DNA of 28,852 nucleotides, from assembly GCA_037446075.1 (NCBI GenBank), contig JBBIJH010000021.1, forward strand, positions 1 through 28,852. The letters run 5' to 3'. A program made the position numbers and the translations under genes. Positions 25,051 through 28,852 of the stretch are shown piece by piece. The DNA is from JBBIJH01 sp037446075. GTDB taxonomy: Bacteria; Bacteroidota; Ignavibacteria; UBA10030; JAHEZR01. Under the pieces are notes generated by a model that ran no database searches, was not told where the DNA came from, and saw only the letters and a list, made by a program, of their open reading frames with translations. Numbering within the stretch: position 1 is the stretch's first letter; every line of letters starts with the position of its first letter.

Positions 25051-25962
25051 ATGACTCAGGTCTCCGACTCCCCCTATCACTACGAACGTTCACTAAAATC
25101 CAGGTATGCCGACGAGCCTATCAACACTTACTTGCTTCGCCCCATCGCTGGCGTTATTGTGTGGCTGCTATATCGTTCGCCGATTACGCCAAATCAGCTT
25201 ACGATTGCCGCGATCTTCGCAGGCACCGCAGCAGCCTATTGCTATAGCCTTGGCCAGACCATGGCCACTTTTCTCGCCGGTCTGCTGGTGACCTTGAAAG
25301 ACATCCTTGACTCGGCAGATGGCCAGCTTGCTCGTGCAAAGAACCTCTACAGCCGTCGAGGGAGGTTTCTCGATTCGATCGGCGATTTCCTCGTTGACGT
25401 GCTCATCTTCGGCGCTATCACTACCACGCTTTACAGAGTCTATCCAATGACAGGAACGATCCTGCTAGGCGTTGCAGGTCTGCTTGGCATCACCCTTCGC
25501 GTCTCCTATCACGTCTTCTACTATGTCAGTTTTCTCCATCTCGAAGATCGGTATCTAACGAACCGGTTGATCGAAGAGATCCGCGATGAAGATCGACGCG
25601 GCGATCCGGTTGCTCTTCAGCTCCAGAAAATTTTCATTGCGATTTATGGGTGGCAAGATAAGTTAGTGGCTCGTATCGACGACTGGTCGAAATCGAGGGC
25701 AAGAAGTCTAGGAGAGAATGGACACGAGCGGTTTCGCCAGCGGTGGTATGCAGATCGTATCGGCTTGTTGTTTTCGGGGTTCCTAGGGTTCGGGACAGAA
25801 CTCGCTCTGCTGACAATTTGCTCACTTCTGGACCAACTTCTACTTTATCTGTGGCTGAATCTCTTGCTCATGAACGGCATCTGGATTCTGGCAATCTTCT
25901 ATCGAAAGATAATTCTGGCTCCGCGGACAGTGAGGTTAGTGTTCACGCAGGCAAACAACTGA
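25051..25962 (+). CDS. CDP-alcohol phosphatidyltransferase family protein
   Basis: 303-residue membrane protein with about six helices. The full family motif D-x2-D-G-x2-A-R-x8-G-x3-D-x3-D is present: Asp87, Asp90-Gly91, Ala94-Arg95, Gly104, Asp108 and Asp112. It transfers a phosphoalcohol from a CDP-alcohol to a lipid acceptor, or the reverse head-group exchange. A long charged insertion (about residues 165-225, RLIEEIRDEDRRGDPVALQLQ...RQRWYADRIG) lies between helices and is not typical of PssA or PgsA. AAGGA precedes the ATG by 6 bases. It is the last gene of the three-gene module and is followed by an antisense small gene with a terminator-like hairpin. Confidence 0.88.
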   Translation: MTQVSDSPYHYERSLKSRYADEPINTYLLRPIAGVIVWLLYRSPITPNQLTIAAIFAGTAAAYCYSLGQTMATFLAGLLVTLKDILDSADGQLARAKNLYSRRGRFLDSIGDFLVDVLIFGAITTTLYRVYPMTGTILLGVAGLLGITLRVSYHVFYYVSFLHLEDRYLTNRLIEEIRDEDRRGDPVALQLQKIFIAIYGWQDKLVARIDDWSKSRARSLGENGHERFRQRWYADRIGLLFSGFLGFGTELALLTICSLLDQLLLYLWLNLLLMNGIWILAIFYRKIILAPRTVRLVFTQANN

Positions 25963-26142
25963 AGGATCAGAGTACAGAGACCAAGCGAGGAGACAGACGT
26001 AGAGAGGGGGCCTCAAGGGGCGGCCAGTACGTGAGAATGCACCTCACCATTTGAAAGTGAAAAGGGACATATTCAATGGATTGCTGAAATGAACTCTAAT
26101 GCACTTTCGCGGCAACGCCTCTGTAGCTCCGATGTCAGGGAC

Positions 26143-26289
26143 TCACAGGCCCTGATCCGCCACGTAGTCGTCAATGTCGTACCGCAAACTCTCATCGAAG
26201 CTCGGCGGTGAAGGCCGAGTTTTCTTTAGCAGCATGAGAGGGACGACAAGGAGGGCAGCGATCAACAATGCCCACTTCAACGCTTTCAT
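26143..26289 (-). CDS. 48-residue small membrane protein
   Basis: Starts MKALKWALLIAALLVVPLML, a single N-terminal hydrophobic helix, then KKTRPSPPSFDESLRYDIDDYVADQGL and a TGA stop at 26143-26145. The ATG at 26287-26289 has a GGGGG-rich purine run just upstream (rc of 26293-26299). The acidic, tyrosine-containing tail looks like a small regulatory or assembly protein with the tail in periplasm or cytoplasm. It is below the usual length threshold for ORF callers. No family is recognised. It could also be an uncleaved signal peptide with a short secreted tail. Confidence 0.55.
   Translation of the reverse strand: MKALKWALLIAALLVVPLMLLKKTRPSPPSFDESLRYDIDDYVADQGL
26201..26227 (+). terminator. 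possible terminator of the CDP-headgroup operon, inside the antisense small gene
   Basis: CTCGGC (26201-26206) pairs with GCCGAG (26214-26219), then TTTTCTTT follows, which resembles an intrinsic terminator on the plus strand. It lies about 240 bases after the phosphatidyltransferase gene and within the coding part of the minus-strand 48-residue gene, so the two sequences share bases. Confidence 0.5.
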
Positions 26290-26403
26290 GTTTACCCCCA
26301 ATTACCCCTGATGAGGTAGTGAAGATCAAGAGAAGGGAAGGAAGCTGCAAACCAACCCCTCAAGTATACCTCTTCGCTTCTGACGTTAACCTATACGAAA
26401 AAG

Positions 26404-26421
26404 TTTTCTTCTGCAAGAAAA
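26404..26421. terminator. AT-rich hairpin between csp gene and 48-residue gene
   Basis: TTTTCTT (26404-26410) and AAGAAAA (26415-26421) are perfect arms around CTGC. On the plus strand it is followed by TTTTC; on the minus strand by CTTTTTCG. It may end transcripts from both sides, notably the downstream cold-shock gene. The surrounding DNA (26390-26445) is AT-rich and may also hold the promoter of the 48-residue gene. Confidence 0.45.
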
Positions 26422-26525
26422 TTTTCATTAAAAATCATTAATCCGGAACAGACCATGAAACCGGGTGGGTAAGTTCACTGTCGTTCACTCTCCTCTTCCT
26501 CGTTCCAAGTACAGCAAGATTCCTC

Positions 26526-26756
26526 TCATGAACCCCTTGGAGTATCCACGCCAGCTGACCGCACAATATTGAAGGCCCTTTTCCCTTTCGCCTCCGTCCG
26601 CAGATCGAACTTCACTGTGTCACCTTGGATCAAAATCGAACGAAAACCGGTGTCCTTTACATCGTTTCGGTGGAAGAAGACCTCCTCCCCACCTTCCATG
26701 ATAATGAAACCATATCCTTTCGTCGAGTTGAAAAACTTAACTACCCCTTGTTTCAT
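26526..26756 (-). CDS. cold-shock domain protein (second copy)
   Basis: 76 residues, one cold-shock domain: VVKFFNSTKGYGFI carries RNP1-like aromatic residues, EVFFHRNDVK is RNP2. It binds single-stranded RNA/DNA as chaperone. Compared with the other copy it has a slightly extended and less canonical C-terminus (GKRAFNIVRSAGVDTPRGS). AGGAGGAGAG precedes the ATG. A 6-base hairpin (TTTCCA / TGGAAA, 26773-26789) lies just before the ribosome site, and the terminator of the upstream copy is between the two genes. Confidence 0.93.
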   Translation of the reverse strand: MKQGVVKFFNSTKGYGFIIMEGGEEVFFHRNDVKDTGFRSILIQGDTVKFDLRTEAKGKRAFNIVRSAGVDTPRGS

Positions 26757-26791
26757 TTCTCTCTCCTCCTATTTTCCAAAGAATGGAAACG

Positions 26792-26816
26792 AAAAACCCC
26801 GGCGCAGCTGCCGGGG
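26792..26816 (-). terminator. intrinsic terminator after the first cold-shock gene
   Basis: On the minus strand CCCCGGC (26816-26810) pairs with GCCGGGG (26803-26797), loop AGCTGC, then TTTTT (26796-26792). It separates the two cold-shock genes transcriptionally. Confidence 0.85.
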
Positions 26817-26838
26817 CTTTCGCGTCCCGAGCTTCTCG

Positions 26839-27039
26839 TTAGACCTTCTTGACGTTTATGGCCTGGAGTCCCTTCGGTCCTTCCTGGACGTCGAACTCGA
26901 CCACGTCGCCCTCGTCGAGCTTCCGATAACCTTCGCCCACGATAGACTTGTAGTGGACGAAGACATCCTCTCCGGATTCACGCTGAATGAATCCGTAGCC
27001 CTTGGCTCCATTGAACCACTTCACTTTACCTCTTTCCAT
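26839..27039 (-). CDS. cold-shock protein, CspA family
   Basis: 66 residues, the standard CspA length. MERGKVKWFNGAKGYGFI (RNP1), DVFVHYKSI (RNP2), GYRKLDEGDVVEFDVQEGPKGLQAINVKKV. The ATG at 27037-27039 is chosen over an upstream in-frame ATG at 27081 because it fits the family start and has a GAGG eight bases upstream. Cold-shock chaperone of mRNA in the cytosol. Its 5' side has a long leader with hairpins and a full intrinsic terminator (27114-27162), suggesting post-initiation control. Confidence 0.95.
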   Translation of the reverse strand: MERGKVKWFNGAKGYGFIQRESGEDVFVHYKSIVGEGYRKLDEGDVVEFDVQEGPKGLQAINVKKV

Positions 27040-27113
27040 TGATGCAACCTCATGTAAAGTTGTTGAACATGATCCCGTCACAGACGGGAAGTACGACCGA
27101 GTATTGGCTTTCT

Positions 27114-27162
27114 AAAAAAAATCGCATTGGAGGGCTTCCCGAACTCCACCGTTCCAATGCGA
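27114..27162 (-). terminator. intrinsic terminator in the leader upstream of the cold-shock gene
   Basis: On the minus strand TCGCATTGGA (27162-27153) pairs perfectly with TCCAATGCGA (27131-27122), a 10-base stem with a 21-base loop, followed by eight T (complement of 27114-27121). It stands 75 bases before the cold-shock ATG. It may end the DinB-gene transcript, or attenuate the cold-shock mRNA, or end a small RNA. Confidence 0.88.
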
Positions 27163-27301
27163 CCTTACTCGTCTGCATGTCTCCTCGATCGCTCGAGGAG
27201 GGATACGTCCAGAAGGACTACCGCGGCAGCAAACTTCGTCTCTCCACGAATTGCAGAGAGAAAGTAAAAGCACAAAAGACGGTGTACTGTTATTTAGCTA
27301 C
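27122..27301 (-). ncRNA. candidate structured leader or small RNA of the cold-shock gene
   Basis: Between a predicted start near 27301 and the terminator at 27114 lies about 190 bases with no gene. On the minus strand it can form several hairpins in series: CTCTC/GAGAG near 27245-27265, GTCC-TTCT-GGAC near 27208-27219, the strong CTCCTCGA-GCGA-TCGAGGAG at 27200-27181 and finally the terminator stem. The regular array of stems ending in an intrinsic terminator is what a small RNA or temperature-responsive leader would look like. No known RNA family was recognised by eye. Confidence 0.4.
27181..27200. repeat. 8-base inverted repeat with tetraloop
   Basis: CTCCTCGA (27181-27188) and TCGAGGAG (27193-27200) are perfect inverted arms around TCGC. 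No T tract follows, so it is more likely an RNA hairpin of the leader or a DNA operator than a terminator. Confidence 0.7.
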
Positions 27302-27307
27302 ACGCAA

Positions 27308-27336
27308 AAGATACAAGATTTTCGTTTTAATCGCAA
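27308..27336 (-). promoter_or_regulatory. candidate promoter of the cold-shock leader
   Basis: On the minus strand TTGCGA (27336-27331) and TATCTT (27313-27308) are 17 bases apart. The start would be near 27301, giving a leader of about 260 bases before the cold-shock ATG. The stretch 27163-27508 has no supported gene on either strand. Confidence 0.4.
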
Positions 27337-27508
27337 GCAAGATTTCGAGAATGCAAAGGGGAGTACCAAGAAACCCATAGAATCTGCCCAAATCATACTA
27401 GTTTCGGCAATTTTGCCGCCCACCGGAACCTATCCCCTCCCGCCTTTGCACCTGTACACAGCACTACCTCGAAGGCGTTTTGAATGTTTTCCCCGGCGAG
27501 ATTTCACA

Positions 27509-28006
27509 TCAGAGATCATAAAACTTGAGATTCCGTCCCGTGCGCAGCTTCGTGATGTAGACGATCTGTCCCGTGTGGCCCGAGAAGTGCTCCACAGCAT
27601 GGAAGATCGCATCCAGGCAGGTCACGTCGAAACCTTGAACCGTCCGCCTCTCCAGTAACCCGCTTACATCGAAGCTGGCAAGAGTGTTATCCGCTTCACG
27701 AAGTGTTTGCTCTAGCCGTTGGCGGAGATCTTCTTTTGTGAGGGATCCCCGGGCTAAAAATTCCGCTGGTCGATTCCTTACATCCTCCTTCCCTCCGACC
27801 CCTGAGATGATCCATTGACGAATGTTACCACACAAATGCAGAATGAGATTTCCTACGCTATTGTTTGTCTCGTGCGCCCGCCACCAGACATCCTCTTCGC
27901 TCAAGAAATCCAGACATTTCCGAAGCTTTGGCAGATTGTCCTTAGAGAGCTTCTCTCGAGCGAATCTGACGAAGGCTTCCCCAAGATGCCTGTCGTTTGC
28001 CGTCAT
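27509..28006 (-). CDS. DinB superfamily protein, DUF1572 type
   Basis: 165 residues, four-helix-bundle DinB/YfiT-like fold. Features: WWRAHETNNSVGNLILHLCGNIRQWI near residue 42, and HAVEHFSGHTGQIVYITKL near 136, giving the metal-binding histidines (His56-like, HxxxH) seen in thiol-transferase-like DinB proteins. The C-terminal NLKFYDL is typical of DUF1572. The ATG follows AAGGAGGG. Function unknown; related proteins bind a divalent metal and may use bacillithiol or mycothiol. It is divergent from the DUF309 gene, 78 bases apart. Confidence 0.88.
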   Translation of the reverse strand: MTANDRHLGEAFVRFAREKLSKDNLPKLRKCLDFLSEEDVWWRAHETNNSVGNLILHLCGNIRQWIISGVGGKEDVRNRPAEFLARGSLTKEDLRQRLEQTLREADNTLASFDVSGLLERRTVQGFDVTCLDAIFHAVEHFSGHTGQIVYITKLRTGRNLKFYDL

Positions 28007-28084
28007 TATCCCTCCTTACTTCAGTTGATTTTGGGCGGAAAAAGTTTAGCTTTCGTGGTTGCTGGAACATCGTCGGAGACTGAT

Positions 28085-28549
28085 TTGTCCATCCCAGGAA
28101 AAAGAAATCCAAAGGAAATCGATCGCACGAAACTGAGTGAGCCGGTTTTCACGGATGAGGACTGGGAAGGCTTTCGCCGCGGAATCGTATACTTCAACAG
28201 GAGAAAATTCTGGCATGCCCATGAAGCTTGGGAACAACTGTGGCGTCGGCATCACGAAGACAGTCGTCTCTTCCTTCAGGGTCTTATTCAGATGGCAGCT
28301 GGTTTTCATTTGATGATCGAGAAAGAAAGATTCAGCGGTGCCATCAGCAACCTGAACAAAGCGCTCGAAAGGTTGACACTTTTCGCTCCCAGATTCCTAA
28401 ACCTGCCCGTGGTGGAGTTGATTGCTTCAATTGAGACAGCGAAGGAAGAGATTGGGCGACGTCAGAGGGGAGACACGAAAAGGCGCCATCATTGGCAACC
28501 GCCGCTCATTCCCTTGATCAAGAAGAGAGGGATCCTAGAGGAGCCTTGA
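28085..28549 (+). CDS. DUF309 domain protein
   Basis: The open frame extends back to 27815 but that part lies antisense to the DinB gene. A TTG at 28085 follows GGAG by 6 bases and gives 154 residues. The DUF309 core is at about residues 25-95: WEGFRRGIVYFNRRKFWHAHEAWEQLWRR, then FLQGLIQMAAGFHLM and NLNKALERLTLF, with the His-rich HAHEAWE helix that likely binds metal or a ligand. The C-terminal part (about 115-154) is basic and low in family similarity. Function unknown. Confidence 0.85.
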   Translation: MSIPGKRNPKEIDRTKLSEPVFTDEDWEGFRRGIVYFNRRKFWHAHEAWEQLWRRHHEDSRLFLQGLIQMAAGFHLMIEKERFSGAISNLNKALERLTLFAPRFLNLPVVELIASIETAKEEIGRRQRGDTKRRHHWQPPLIPLIKKRGILEEP

Positions 28550-28685
28550 CTATCTCAATGTAAAAGTCAAGCTCGCAGTGGTGTCTTGCCCTCTTTTTGG
28601 GATCACATTCACAGATCTCAGCGGCGCGGTGACAGTCTGAACAAAAGAGAATCGTAGCCGTGACAGTATCCTCGCCTGTCTTCAC
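28518..28685 (-). CDS. 55-residue Cys-rich hypothetical protein
   Basis: Starts at GTG 28683-28685, whose GTGA overlaps the stop of the upstream 51-residue gene, a coupling arrangement. Sequence features: TATILFCSDCHRAAEICECDP with a CxxCH and a CxC pattern, then RARHHCELDFYIEIVK. The cysteines and histidines could bind zinc; the CxxCH alone is not enough for haem c because no signal peptide is present. It overlaps the DUF309 3' end by 32 bases on the opposite strand. No family recognised. Confidence 0.45.
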   Translation of the reverse strand: MKTGEDTVTATILFCSDCHRAAEICECDPKKRARHHCELDFYIEIVKAPLGSLSS

Positions 28686-28837
28686 TCTGACAAACCTTTG
28701 CAGGTCTCGGTCAAAAAAGAGACCAGCTGTTCTTGGATATGATCGGTCTCGACCACCCAATACTTGTAGCGGTTCTCCCAAATGTTTCCAAGAATTTCCT
28801 GTGCCCGGATTCCCCAGCATGGCATGGGATTATCCAT
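28682..28837 (-). CDS. 51-residue hypothetical protein
   Basis: The ATG at 28835-28837 (MDNPMPCWGIRAQEIL) follows TAGGA by five bases. The rest, GNIWENRYKYWVVETDHIQEQLVSFLTETCKGLSE, is a helical, soluble-looking peptide. It ends with the TGA that overlaps the next start. It may alternatively be the first part of one gene broken by a frameshift, the second part being the 55-residue frame. It sits 15 bases from the window end, so upstream operon members are unseen. Confidence 0.4.
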   Translation of the reverse strand: MDNPMPCWGIRAQEILGNIWENRYKYWVVETDHIQEQLVSFLTETCKGLSE

Positions 28838-28852
28838 TAATTCCTAATTACC

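Noticed and set aside
27251..27658. 135-residue plus-strand frame
   Set aside because: It runs antisense into the DinB gene and across the structured cold-shock leader; composition is basic and unprotein-like.
27815..28084. N-terminal extension of the DUF309 frame
   Set aside because: It is antisense to the well-supported DinB gene; a TTG with GGAG at 28085 gives the usual DUF309 length.
28570..28650. CxxCH motif as a c-type cytochrome site
   Set aside because: The 55-residue frame has no signal peptide and no other cytochrome features; metal binding by Cys/His is simpler.
1..28852. CRISPR arrays, tRNA/rRNA genes, insertion sequences, prophage or integrase genes
   Set aside because: No direct-repeat arrays, tRNA-like cloverleaf sequences, transposases or integrases were seen by reading.

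Overview
The window looks like a metagenome-derived scaffold (it contains a 10-N assembly gap at 15855-15864) from a member of the Bacteroidota/Ignavibacteriota/Chlorobiota group. The evidence is a TonB-dependent receptor with an N-terminal carboxypeptidase-regulatory-like domain, a tandem DUF2911 protein, a GH106-like glycoside hydrolase and a possible TAnnTTTG-type promoter. GC content is moderate, roughly one half by eye. The phylum is an inference; no rRNA, tRNA, CRISPR array or insertion sequence was seen.

Layout. 1-2544: 3' part of a large GH106-like glycoside hydrolase. 2545-3860: small hypothetical genes of doubtful status, including a 44-residue one-helix membrane protein. 3859-4827: a decayed 6-phosphofructokinase gene with several frameshifts, two in-frame stops and substituted active-site motifs, followed by a stand-alone CBM48-like protein (4870-5166). 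5251-9675: a potassium/proton homeostasis cluster, TrkH/KtrB channel, TrkA/KtrA gating subunit, a truncated antiporter remnant, and a full CvrA/NhaP2-type antiporter with its own C-terminal RCK_C domain. 9803-10813: secreted tandem DUF2911 protein. 11196-14303: proteostasis block; a consensus sigma-54 promoter drives hsp20, then an intrinsic terminator, then lon. 14306-19189 (minus strand): thiamine salvage operon, sigma-70-like promoter, TPP riboswitch with terminator platform, TonB receptor, thiamine pyrophosphokinase, and an SSF-family symporter. 19331-19630: short MscL-like channel. 19637-21008 (minus): VKOR-family protein followed by a histone-deacetylase-fold deacetylase. 21111-23167: hypothetical protein, DUF72 protein, ICMT-like membrane methyltransferase. 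23218-25962: three-gene module of a HisC/CobD-like PLP enzyme, a nucleotidyltransferase and a CDP-alcohol phosphatidyltransferase, which together suggest synthesis of a polar-lipid (or other CDP-linked) headgroup. 26143-27336 (minus): a 48-residue small membrane protein and two cold-shock proteins; the upstream cold-shock gene has a long structured leader with its own intrinsic terminator. 27509-28852: a DinB/DUF1572 protein divergent from a DUF309 protein, and two tiny genes overlapping by 4 bases at the right edge.

The features most worth follow-up are the -24/-12 promoter before hsp20, the terminator-bearing leader or small RNA before the cold-shock gene, the CDP-headgroup module, the thiamine operon with an SSF transporter, and the visibly decaying phosphofructokinase.
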